Positions 5,862-13,219 of a stretch of 15,883 bases of DNA are shown one piece after another. Position 1 is the stretch's first letter; every line of letters starts with the position of its first letter. Under the pieces are notes generated by a model. The model was given only the letters and a program-made list of their open reading frames with translations. It was not told the DNA's origin and did not search any database. The translations under genes and the position numbers were made by a program. The DNA is from UBA2128 sp964534955 (GTDB lineage Bacteria; Fidelibacterota; Marinisomatia; Marinisomatales; UBA2128): NCBI GenBank assembly GCA_964534955.1, contig CAZHRR010000049.1, positions 1 through 15,883 of the forward strand, given 5' to 3'.

Positions 5862-6807
5862 ACTCCGGCTTGCACTCCAGAAGATTGATAAGAGTTGTGA
5901 TGGTCTGATTGATGGGCGTGGGTAAAGAGTGCTTTCGCCCGTAATCCGCAATTCGTCCGTTAAGATAGTCAATTTCAGTGGGTAGATTTTCTTCGATATC
6001 TATCAGCATGGAGGGCTTATGACGTCCGCCGCCCTTTAGATACTGGATGCAGTGCTGCAGAAAACCGTCTCCGAGATCAATTCCCTCCGCTTCCGCAATG
6101 GATATGGATTCGTTCAGGATTCCTTCGACCAGATTCACTCCCCAATCGCTCTCCATTACACCTTTCATCGTCCGCCGTGAGAGGGCACAGACAGAAGAGA
6201 GGGAAGCATTCAGAATTGCCTTCTCCCAGGTGTACACGCTGATATCTTCCGGGATGATTGTCTGAAGATTTACGGAGTCGAGCAGATTGATTATCCGGTT
6301 CGCCATGTCTATCCCGTAGGGATCCAGCGGCGCTACGTAGTTGGGTGGATTGAAGAAAGTGACTCGCACGGTGTTCTTATCAATCATGTTGCCGGCGTAG
6401 TTAATAACCATTCGAAGTGTCATCTTTTCACCAAATGCATCGGCGACCTCAATCTCGTTATCGAGGCCGTTCTGGGCGCTCATAACGAATGTATCTTCAG
6501 CTTTGACTTCAGCAAGATCGTTTATCACGTACTTGAGATATGGTGTCTTCACACTTATAACAACAAGATCCAAGTCGTAATTGACAAGCTCCTGAGTTGC
6601 GTAGCAGACTTCAGAAACCTGAATGTCTTTCTCAATGGTTTGCCGCAAGCGGATTCCGGATTCCTTAATCAGATCGATCTTCTCCCGGTCGATATCGCAG
6701 GCGACAATATAAGTACCACTCTCAATGAGATGTGCAGCCAGCGTGGATCCTACAGGACCCATCCCAATCACAGCAATTCGCAATTGCTCAGAAACAGTTT
6801 TACTCAT
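5860..6807 (-). CDS. Ketopantoate reductase-like (ApbA/PanE) oxidoreductase
   Basis: This 315-residue protein has the two-domain layout of 2-dehydropantoate 2-reductases. The N-terminal Rossmann domain has the NADP loop GMGPVGST (15-22). QNG follows at 112-114. The C-terminal helical domain has TWEKAILNA (Lys196, Asn200), KPSMLID (Ser266, Asp270) and TEIDYLNG (Glu278, Asp280). These correspond to conserved catalytic and substrate-binding positions of PanE, so it should be an active NAD(P)H reductase or dehydrogenase. Canonical PanE reduces 2-oxopantoate for pantothenate and CoA synthesis. Its place between two parts of a benzoyl-CoA operon suggests another hydroxy- or oxo-acid substrate, or support of CoA supply; neither can be decided from sequence. 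GGAG lies seven bases before ATG 6807. It is 22 bases from the preceding gene and 13 from the next start. Confidence 0.85.
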   Translation of the reverse strand: MSKTVSEQLRIAVIGMGPVGSTLAAHLIESGTYIVACDIDREKIDLIKESGIRLRQTIEKDIQVSEVCYATQELVNYDLDLVVISVKTPYLKYVINDLAEVKAEDTFVMSAQNGLDNEIEVADAFGEKMTLRMVINYAGNMIDKNTVRVTFFNPPNYVAPLDPYGIDMANRIINLLDSVNLQTIIPEDISVYTWEKAILNASLSSVCALSRRTMKGVMESDWGVNLVEGILNESISIAEAEGIDLGDGFLQHCIQYLKGGGRHKPSMLIDIEENLPTEIDYLNGRIADYGRKHSLPTPINQTITTLINLLECKPE

Positions 6808-6829
6808 CGTAAGTCTCCATATTTTTTGT

Positions 6830-8038
6830 CTATGCTGTTGAAGCTTTTACAGACAGAAGCTCGATAAAGGTCTCCAGTTTCGTTTGAGTCTGACCATCAG
6901 AGAAAAATCTGAGGTCGTTAAGATCGCCATCTATGTTTAAAGTATTAACTCCAGTCGCCTCCTGGACTCGTTTAGGCAGTCCAAAGCGGCTGTTGGCATT
7001 ATTGAAACAGGTCTTCGAATCGTGAAAGATCACACCGTCAACATTGAAATTATCCAACAGTTCTTTCATCATCGCCAGTTTTGTATTTTCACCACGATTG
7101 ATGAAGATCTGGATGTAAGCATATGCCATTGACTCTAATGGTTTATCAGGATCGAAATCGTCGAATACCCAGCTGTTGCAGTAGGTGGATGCCACAACAG
7201 ATGTGTTGTTCTCAGCGAAGAGAGTCGCCAACGACCGCAGGCGTCCCCAGATGGGCATCCCCTCCCAGTAGAGCCTTATCTTTTCATCAGGGATGGCTCC
7301 TTGACCACTCTTGACTAACTCCTGCAGTTCGTGCAGAAGTTTCTCATAGAAATCCACGCAAACCTGAGTTCCACGAATGACAACGATGGGAGCCATGAGG
7401 ATGCACCCGTCGAAGAATGTTAAAGGAGCAGGGGAATTTTGTGCTGTGTTCAGCACCTGTTTCCAGAGCTGAGATCCCTTGTGGCTCAGTCGAACGGTTT
7501 CTACCAGCCGGTTCCAGTCCAGCTTTCTGCCGATAATTTCTTCCCCAGTTGAGATTAGCCTGTGGAATTGAGCAGTAACGTGCTCAATATCTGCTGCAGT
7601 GATCTCTTCCAGATAACGGGGCGGAAATATTCCTACGACGGGACAGTCGAATTCTCGACCGAAAAAGTTAAACCATTCGGCAACTTCACGGCACTGGTTA
7701 GTATTGAAAACGATCAGATCGGGCTTCGGGATTGACGGCAAGCCGTAGGCAGCCGTCAGGGGAGTTTCCTTCATGAGCCACGCGCCAATATCGGCTGTCA
7801 AATACGAGCAGATCTCGCTGTTGTAGCCGGCCTGATGAGCTTTGGGGATATACTTCTGGGCTGTTCGAGTAGCACCTAAGAGAGCGCCGTGATTCTCAGG
7901 AAAATAAACCTCGAAGCCCAGGGCTCGCAAAATCTCTGCAGGTCCGGCGCTGGTACACCAGGCGATTGGAGATTTCATACCCGTAAAGTACTCTTTCAGA
8001 ACTTTCTTAAGGATCAATTGTGATTGCAGATGAGGCAT
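6830..8038 (-). CDS. Orphan BcrB/BcrC/HgdB-family iron-sulfur subunit
   Basis: This 402-residue member of the benzoyl-CoA reductase / 2-hydroxyacyl-CoA dehydratase subunit family (COG1775) is distinct from the BcrB and BcrC encoded in the same operon. The three cysteines typical of one [4Fe-4S] ligand set in this family are visible: Cys28 (AWCTSAG), Cys77 (EICSYL, equivalent to BcrB VCSYVKC) and Cys116 (NTNQC). Further cysteines at 212, 227, 287 (STYCNSW) and 344 (SKTCFN) also fall in conserved blocks. RLYWEGMPIW matches the family's VEGPPNW position. Such proteins normally work as pairs of different subunits, but no second partner is adjacent. It may form a homodimer, as in YjiM/double-cubane-type proteins, fired by the activase two genes downstream. 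It starts at TAATG, sharing one base with the ligase stop. Substrate is unknown. Confidence 0.85.
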   Translation of the reverse strand: MPHLQSQLILKKVLKEYFTGMKSPIAWCTSAGPAEILRALGFEVYFPENHGALLGATRTAQKYIPKAHQAGYNSEICSYLTADIGAWLMKETPLTAAYGLPSIPKPDLIVFNTNQCREVAEWFNFFGREFDCPVVGIFPPRYLEEITAADIEHVTAQFHRLISTGEEIIGRKLDWNRLVETVRLSHKGSQLWKQVLNTAQNSPAPLTFFDGCILMAPIVVIRGTQVCVDFYEKLLHELQELVKSGQGAIPDEKIRLYWEGMPIWGRLRSLATLFAENNTSVVASTYCNSWVFDDFDPDKPLESMAYAYIQIFINRGENTKLAMMKELLDNFNVDGVIFHDSKTCFNNANSRFGLPKRVQEATGVNTLNIDGDLNDLRFFSDGQTQTKLETFIELLSVKASTA

Positions 8039-9756
8039 TATTGCTCCAGGTTTATGATGTAAACTTTATGGTTGAGAGGTTTTTCAGAATTGTAGAGATA
8101 TTCAATATCGGCTTTGAAGACTTTGGCAATGGTATTGGGAGCCAGCTTCATAGATGGTGTAAGCTCTTCGTTTTCAATGCTTAGTTCATAGTCAATTAAC
8201 AGCGCCCTCTGGGGGCGGAGGTATTTTACATTCATGGAAGTGTTAAGTTCGTGGAGACAATCCGTCAGGCATGAAGAGAAATCTTCAAGATTCTTTGGAC
8301 ATTCACACCCACTTTTCAGCTGTGACTCGTCCGGGATCTGGCTGAACATTTCCTTGTTAGGAAAGAGTAAGGTTACCGGATAATCCTTTCCACTGCCGGC
8401 TACGAAAGCATAAGAAATGTAGGCGCAATCCTTACCAATGATGTTCTCGATCTCGGTAGGTACTACCTTCTCCGCATTGCTGAGCTTGAAGATCCGATCT
8501 TTCCGGCCGATGAGCTTCAGCCCGGTCTCAGTGAATTCACCCACATCTCCTGTGTAAAACCATCCGTCATCGGTCAGTACCTTGTCTGTCTCTTTATTGT
8601 TCTTGTAGTATCCGGTCATAATGTTGGGTCCGCTTATCATTATTTCACCATCTTTCGCTAATTTGAGAGAGATGCCGGGTATGGGCTTTCCCACTACGCC
8701 GGGAGTTCGGGAAACTTCCGGATCAGTAACCGTGCAGCACGGAGACGTTTCGGTAAGACCCCATCCTTCAATAACTGGAATGTTACGTTTAATAAACATT
8801 TCTGCAATACTCTGGGGCAGCGGAGCCGCGGCAGTGAAGATGAAGCGTAACTCACCATGGAAGATGAGTTTTTCGATCTCGGCTGACTGAATCACACGAG
8901 TGGCTATCTGTTGGTATATACGTGGTACACTGAAAAATACCGTAGGTAGTACCTGTCGCCAGTTATCCAGGAGAATGCTTATGTCTTTGCCGAAGCCATG
9001 TTCCAGTGAAAGGACAGCGCCGTTCGTTACTGCAGCAAACTTTTCGAATATTCCGCCGAAACTGTGATGCCAAGGCAGGTAAGAGAGTAAACGGTCTTTG
9101 CTGCTGAGATTCCATAGAACCTTCATGGCGGCCTGTTGAGAGAGAATGTTGCTGTGTGTCAACTGTACGCATTTGGGTTTACCCATGGTGCCTGATGTGT
9201 ACATCATCAAAGTAATTGTATCGGGTGATATTTCTTCGCCGGCTATACTTTTTCCGCTGCCTGGCGATGTGAGTAAATCACTGAATGGAATCAGATTTAC
9301 GTCGTCTGTCTGGAGTGGGGAGAAGTGGATAATCTGCTCAAACTGTTGAGGGTTCTTGAGTTTTTCAAATTGCTCCTGATCGGCTGCAGCTACTATGCGG
9401 GGCTCGCAGAAACCAGTTAACCTGTCGGCCTGATTTGCAGGATATCCAGCGTAGATAGGGACTGAAACGGCTCCCATGGCCATAACCGCCAGCTCCAGTT
9501 CCAGCATATCCTGGCAGTTCCTGGATAGTATTGCCACGCGGTCACCCTTTACCAATCCCAAAGCTGACAGCGAATTCTGGATCGATATAATGTCTTTTTC
9601 GAACTGACCCCACAGCAGCGGAACATATTTGCCTTTCTCTGCTTCCTGAAAGATGGGATGATCGGTGAACTTTCTGCTGTTCCGGTTCAGCATATCCGCC
9701 AGATTTCGAGGATAATCCGGGAGTGGCAGTTTACTGCTGATAATGGTATTTGTCAC
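8038..9756 (-). CDS. AMP-forming acyl-CoA ligase (long-chain acyl-CoA synthetase-like)
   Basis: This 572-residue adenylate-forming enzyme activates a carboxylate with ATP and CoA. Visible core motifs are YTSGTMGKPK (186-195), GWGLTETSP (331-339), DGWFYTGD (397-404) and the hinge GRKDRIFKLSNAEK (417-430). Lys537 in TPSMKL is the probable C-terminal catalytic lysine. The pattern is closer to the long-chain acyl-CoA synthetase branch (COG1022) than to classical benzoate-CoA ligases. Context nonetheless suggests an aromatic or alicyclic acid that feeds the pathway; the substrate is unresolved. A small Cys-containing insert (CECPKNLEDFSSCLTDC) lies in the C-terminal domain. The GTG at 9756 is chosen because GGAGG lies seven bases before it and the GTGA overlaps the bcrD stop. 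A longer frame to 9831 lies inside bcrD and adds an arginine- and cysteine-rich leader with no family character. Confidence 0.85.
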   Translation of the reverse strand: MTNTIISSKLPLPDYPRNLADMLNRNSRKFTDHPIFQEAEKGKYVPLLWGQFEKDIISIQNSLSALGLVKGDRVAILSRNCQDMLELELAVMAMGAVSVPIYAGYPANQADRLTGFCEPRIVAAADQEQFEKLKNPQQFEQIIHFSPLQTDDVNLIPFSDLLTSPGSGKSIAGEEISPDTITLMMYTSGTMGKPKCVQLTHSNILSQQAAMKVLWNLSSKDRLLSYLPWHHSFGGIFEKFAAVTNGAVLSLEHGFGKDISILLDNWRQVLPTVFFSVPRIYQQIATRVIQSAEIEKLIFHGELRFIFTAAAPLPQSIAEMFIKRNIPVIEGWGLTETSPCCTVTDPEVSRTPGVVGKPIPGISLKLAKDGEIMISGPNIMTGYYKNNKETDKVLTDDGWFYTGDVGEFTETGLKLIGRKDRIFKLSNAEKVVPTEIENIIGKDCAYISYAFVAGSGKDYPVTLLFPNKEMFSQIPDESQLKSGCECPKNLEDFSSCLTDCLHELNTSMNVKYLRPQRALLIDYELSIENEELTPSMKLAPNTIAKVFKADIEYLYNSEKPLNHKVYIINLEQ

Positions 9757-10574
9757 GCCTGTGCCTCCAACAGCTTGAAGTGCCGGTGCCCTCCCCACAG
9801 AGCTGCACCTACAGCTCCGGCGGCGTAACACTTTTCTGCCGAAAAGATTTCCAGATCCATATTGCGTTCTACTTTCAGCTCGTTGATGGCTGCCACGAGC
9901 CCGTCATCCTGAGCCATACCGCCTGTAAGAGCTACAGGGGATTCCACCTTCAGCTTCCTGAGGAGCGTGATAATCCTTTTGGCAATGGAGAGGTGAATAC
10001 CCTTAATGATGTCATGAGTCGGGATGCCTTGGGAGACCATGTTGATAACATCCGTCTCAGCCAGTACAGCGCAGATGCCGCTGGTTTTTGCTGGATCTTT
10101 TGATTTCAGCGAGAGGGGTCCAACTTCGCCAATCGTGACCCCGAGATATCGGGTGATGTTTTCCAGGAACTGCCCGGAGCCGGAGGCGCACTGCCCTGTC
10201 ATGGCGTAGTTCTTCACCTTGGCGCCTTTCTCCAGAGAGATGACCCGGCTGAACAGGGCTCCCAGGTCCACAACGGTGCGAACTTCGGGGTGATAGTGAT
10301 AGGCACCCCGGGCGTGAGTCGTCATACTGTAGAAGTGTCCCCGCTTCCTGGGGACAAGCTCGCCTTCGCCAGTTGAAGCAACATAGATCAGATCATCATA
10401 GGATAGATTGTTGTTTTCCAGCAGGTTGTCCACGGTTTTCTGAATAAGATCAGTTGGGTTCCGTTTTCTGATTTTCTCATTTATTACTTCAATGATTTTT
10501 GAGTCTTCTCCGTAGTCGACCAGAGCGTATTTGATAAAACTGCTGCCTACGTCTATCCCCATTGTGTAGTACAT
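9753..10574 (-). CDS. bcrD: Benzoyl-CoA reductase subunit D (ATPase)
   Basis: This 273-residue subunit pairs with BcrA to form the ATP-hydrolysing electron-activation module of class I benzoyl-CoA reductase. It has the phosphate loop GIDVGSSFIK, STGEGELVPRKRGHFYSMTTHARGA-type sequence around residues 68-91, CASGSGQF (Cys129) and ICAVLAETDV (Cys168). The single cysteine pair ligates half of the [4Fe-4S] cluster shared with BcrA. VVDLGALF at 101-108 stands where activases have DIGGQD, a recognised BcrD feature. The ATG at 10574 shares one base with the bcrA stop (TAATG), and AAGGAAGG lies seven bases before it. The end overlaps the ligase start by four bases. Confidence 0.93.
   Translation of the reverse strand: MYYTMGIDVGSSFIKYALVDYGEDSKIIEVINEKIRKRNPTDLIQKTVDNLLENNNLSYDDLIYVASTGEGELVPRKRGHFYSMTTHARGAYHYHPEVRTVVDLGALFSRVISLEKGAKVKNYAMTGQCASGSGQFLENITRYLGVTIGEVGPLSLKSKDPAKTSGICAVLAETDVINMVSQGIPTHDIIKGIHLSIAKRIITLLRKLKVESPVALTGGMAQDDGLVAAINELKVERNMDLEIFSAEKCYAAGAVGAALWGGHRHFKLLEAQA
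9764..9768 (-). promoter_or_regulatory. Ribosome-binding site selecting a GTG start for the ligase
   Basis: GGAGG lies in the last codons of bcrD, seven bases ahead of GTG 9756. The start and the bcrD stop share GTGA, a typical translational-coupling arrangement. Confidence 0.75.
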
Positions 10575-11872
10575 TAGTTTTCCTTCCTTCTGGCACTGAA
10601 CAGGGCTGCGCCAAGGGCTCCCATGAAAATGGAATCAGGGTGATTGTTAATCTTCAGCTCACCGTAGTTTTCCTTGACCATCTGCTTGACATACTTGACC
10701 ACTGCCGTGTTTCTGGCAACACCGCCGGTGAATGTGAATTCATTCCGGACACCTCCGGATCGGGCCAAGAGTGCGAAAGCTCTCAGAACGATTGCTTTGT
10801 GCAGACCGGCCAACACGTTTTCCTTTTTCTCACCCAGGTTCAGATATTCACGGAGTTCGGCCCCGGCGAAGACGGTGCAGGTACTGCAGATGTTGGCTTC
10901 GTAGTCTGCCTCCATGGCAATGGGTCCAAGCTCGCCTACACTGATGTTCATTTCATCCGCAATGTAGCCAAGGTATCGCCCGCACCCTGCGGCACAGCGG
11001 TCGTTCATCTGGAAACTTGTAACCAATCCATATTTATCTACCTGGATAGCCTTTGTATCTTGCCCGCCGATATCCAGTACCGTTCGCGTTTTTGGGAAGT
11101 AGACATGGGCACCCATGGCGTGGCACAGTATCTCGGATTTGATATGTTTTTCTTCAAAAGGGAGCAGCTGACGTCCATAACCAGTACCAATGTAATCGGC
11201 CGGTTTGAGCGACAGTTCTGCAATCTGCTCCAGGTAATCCTCTAATGTTGAACACTGTTCAGCTAAATCGTCGGGCAGGAGAGTGATAGCCTCTTGCACC
11301 AGCTTGCTGAAGTCAGGATGTAATGCTTCATTTTCCACTGGGGTGATGGAGCGATCATACAAAGCTATGAGATGATCGTACAGTGATTTGTCCTCGCTCT
11401 CGATGAGATGCATATAGACACTGCTGAAAAGTTCTCTGAAGAACTCAGATGAAGTGGATACATCTCCCCCAAGAAATTTTGCTCTGATTTTTTCCAGTAT
11501 TTTATCCGGCATTGCACCAATGAGTGGTACAACTTCCTTACGAAGAGCTGCATCAGGAAGAGCAGTCGCATTAGAGTTCATTTTCTCCATCAGTTTATCA
11601 AATCGCTGCCGGAACTCCAGGAAGTGGAACCTGTTTTTCAGGTGACCAGAGATTTTATCCCAGTTAACTCCATTTGAGGCTTCTTTTTTAAGCTTCTGAA
11701 ACAGCAGGGTAAAACGGGCATTAAACTCTGCTTCAATCTGTGCAATCTCCGCTGCCACTTCATAATTCGATCGCGTATTTGTAATCCCCCGGCCGATGAT
11801 GTTTCCTTCGCTATCGGTGATGACGGCTTTAGAAGTGGTGGATCCCAAATCAATTCCTAAGTAAACTTTCAT
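10574..11872 (-). CDS. bcrA: Benzoyl-CoA reductase subunit A (ATPase)
   Basis: This 432-residue large ATPase subunit of class I benzoyl-CoA reductase has the phosphate loop GIDLGSTTSK (6-15). A long helical insertion (about 45-220) is absent from the smaller activases and typical of BcrA. It is followed by GTGYGRQLLPF (229-239), DIGGQDTK (267-274), DRCAAGCGRYLGY (Cys293, Cys297) and NICSTCTVFAGAEL (Cys329, Cys332). The second half of the ASKHA fold ends with GGVARN and MGALGAALF. With BcrD it uses ATP to push electrons, normally from reduced ferredoxin, onto the BcrBC active site. GAGG lies shortly before ATG 11872. The 40 bases separating it from bcrB hold nothing recognisable. Confidence 0.95.
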   Translation of the reverse strand: MKVYLGIDLGSTTSKAVITDSEGNIIGRGITNTRSNYEVAAEIAQIEAEFNARFTLLFQKLKKEASNGVNWDKISGHLKNRFHFLEFRQRFDKLMEKMNSNATALPDAALRKEVVPLIGAMPDKILEKIRAKFLGGDVSTSSEFFRELFSSVYMHLIESEDKSLYDHLIALYDRSITPVENEALHPDFSKLVQEAITLLPDDLAEQCSTLEDYLEQIAELSLKPADYIGTGYGRQLLPFEEKHIKSEILCHAMGAHVYFPKTRTVLDIGGQDTKAIQVDKYGLVTSFQMNDRCAAGCGRYLGYIADEMNISVGELGPIAMEADYEANICSTCTVFAGAELREYLNLGEKKENVLAGLHKAIVLRAFALLARSGGVRNEFTFTGGVARNTAVVKYVKQMVKENYGELKINNHPDSIFMGALGAALFSARRKEN

Positions 11873-11912
11873 CTCTTGCCTCTAGTTCATTTGATAATCA
11901 GCAGCTCACATC

Positions 11913-13217
11913 TCAAGCCAGAACATCATCCGATAATACTTCATCTGTGACTCTGATAGACTGCCGCTGTTCGAGCATCTGGAAGAAAGAGTCGAGCCTG
12001 TTCTTAATGTTGGAATAGGAGTAGTATCGTGGATCAACCAGGTCAGTTTCTATGAACCCAACTGGAATTCCCAGTCTATCCTCCAGCTCCCGCATCATCA
12101 CAAGCTGACCAGCCGAAAAGGAGTTGCAGCTCTTGATGGAGTTCACCAGCAATCCATGGGCGTAGTAACGCTTAATGAATCGCTCGAGAAGGTCGATACG
12201 TTGGGGTAGGTTGCGGTTAGTGTAGCATCCCAGGCAATACTCAGCCATGCTCTCAAGAGGATCATCAGGCGAATGCCTGAATCCATCATCATACACGCCG
12301 CCGACTCGAGTATAGGTCGAGCCAACAAAAACAGCCCCCTGATCATAGAATATCTTCCAGAAGTTTCGGAAGTGCGTCCAGTTGGGCGGACCCTCCACTA
12401 CAAGACGGTAACGCTCATTTTCGAGGTAACCGTCCGGAGTGATAGGGCCGAGACTATTAGTAACTCTGTAAGAAACCTCCTTAGATAGTTCTTTATAGTA
12501 TTCCACACAACTTTCGCTGCCCCGGAAAGCGGTGAAAATGGGACCTATGTAGTAGACCCCACCAAAATAGGCATCGATGGGCGAAGGTCTGTTTTGGGCA
12601 GAATCAAATACTTCTATCAGGAGATCTTCTGCCTGAGCCGACAGATTCATTTTACTGGCAAGTTTATCGAGATCGAGTTTCCTGCCGCTCACTTTCTCCA
12701 TCTTGGGAATAACTTCAGTGGTGAGCTGGTCCTTAATATACTGGACAGCGTTGGGTTCAATCCTGCCTGACTCCTGATACGGAATGTGGAGCATGGCGAT
12801 TTCAGCTTTGGGGTAGAGGTGCTTCAGATTCTCGAACCACTTCATGAAGACGAAGCAGCCGGTGTAGCTCAACAGGAGCAGGTCGGGATCGGGAAGCTGC
12901 TGTCCCGTAGGACCGATGTTGCCCTGGAGCATCATTCCGATGTCGCATTTGACATAGGAGCAGACGTCCTCGGAATAACCTACATCCTCCGCCTCGCGGA
13001 TGTAGTCCCTCGATTTCTTGCGCATTCCGGATTGAAGTGCGTTGATTTCAGGGTAAACGGGGAGCATGTCAAAAGCATAGATAAGCTCAGTCAGGTTCCC
13101 GGGTACAAAGGTATAGACTACCTTCTTACCTGTCTCCCTTACATGTGACAGACTCATAAAATGCTCAGCGAGCATCTGCTTCTGCTTGACCATACTGTTT
13201 TCTTTCTGGATCTCCAT
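11913..13217 (-). CDS. bcrB: Benzoyl-CoA reductase subunit B
   Basis: This 434-residue active-site subunit, with BcrC, binds benzoyl-CoA and iron-sulfur clusters where the ring receives its two electrons. The matches to known BcrB are extensive: EINALQSGMRKKS, EDVCSYVKCDIGMM (Cys86, Cys91), LLLSYTGCF (Cys121), SPIDAYFGGVYYIGP, VEGPPNWTHFRNFW, YCLGCYTN (Cys328, Cys331) and NSIKSCNSFSAGQL (Cys364). ATG 13217 is chosen because GGGAG lies five bases upstream; a TTG at 13229 would extend into bcrC. The protein begins MEIQKENSMVKQK. The gene starts two bases after the bcrC stop, indicating tight coupling of the two subunits. No key residue appears to be lost. Confidence 0.95.
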   Translation of the reverse strand: MEIQKENSMVKQKQMLAEHFMSLSHVRETGKKVVYTFVPGNLTELIYAFDMLPVYPEINALQSGMRKKSRDYIREAEDVGYSEDVCSYVKCDIGMMLQGNIGPTGQQLPDPDLLLLSYTGCFVFMKWFENLKHLYPKAEIAMLHIPYQESGRIEPNAVQYIKDQLTTEVIPKMEKVSGRKLDLDKLASKMNLSAQAEDLLIEVFDSAQNRPSPIDAYFGGVYYIGPIFTAFRGSESCVEYYKELSKEVSYRVTNSLGPITPDGYLENERYRLVVEGPPNWTHFRNFWKIFYDQGAVFVGSTYTRVGGVYDDGFRHSPDDPLESMAEYCLGCYTNRNLPQRIDLLERFIKRYYAHGLLVNSIKSCNSFSAGQLVMMRELEDRLGIPVGFIETDLVDPRYYSYSNIKNRLDSFFQMLEQRQSIRVTDEVLSDDVLA

Positions 13218-13219
13218 TC

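Noticed and set aside
10562..11245. Plus-strand frame of 227 codons opposite bcrA
   Set aside because: Antisense to conserved bcrA motifs; its length reflects codon bias of the real gene.
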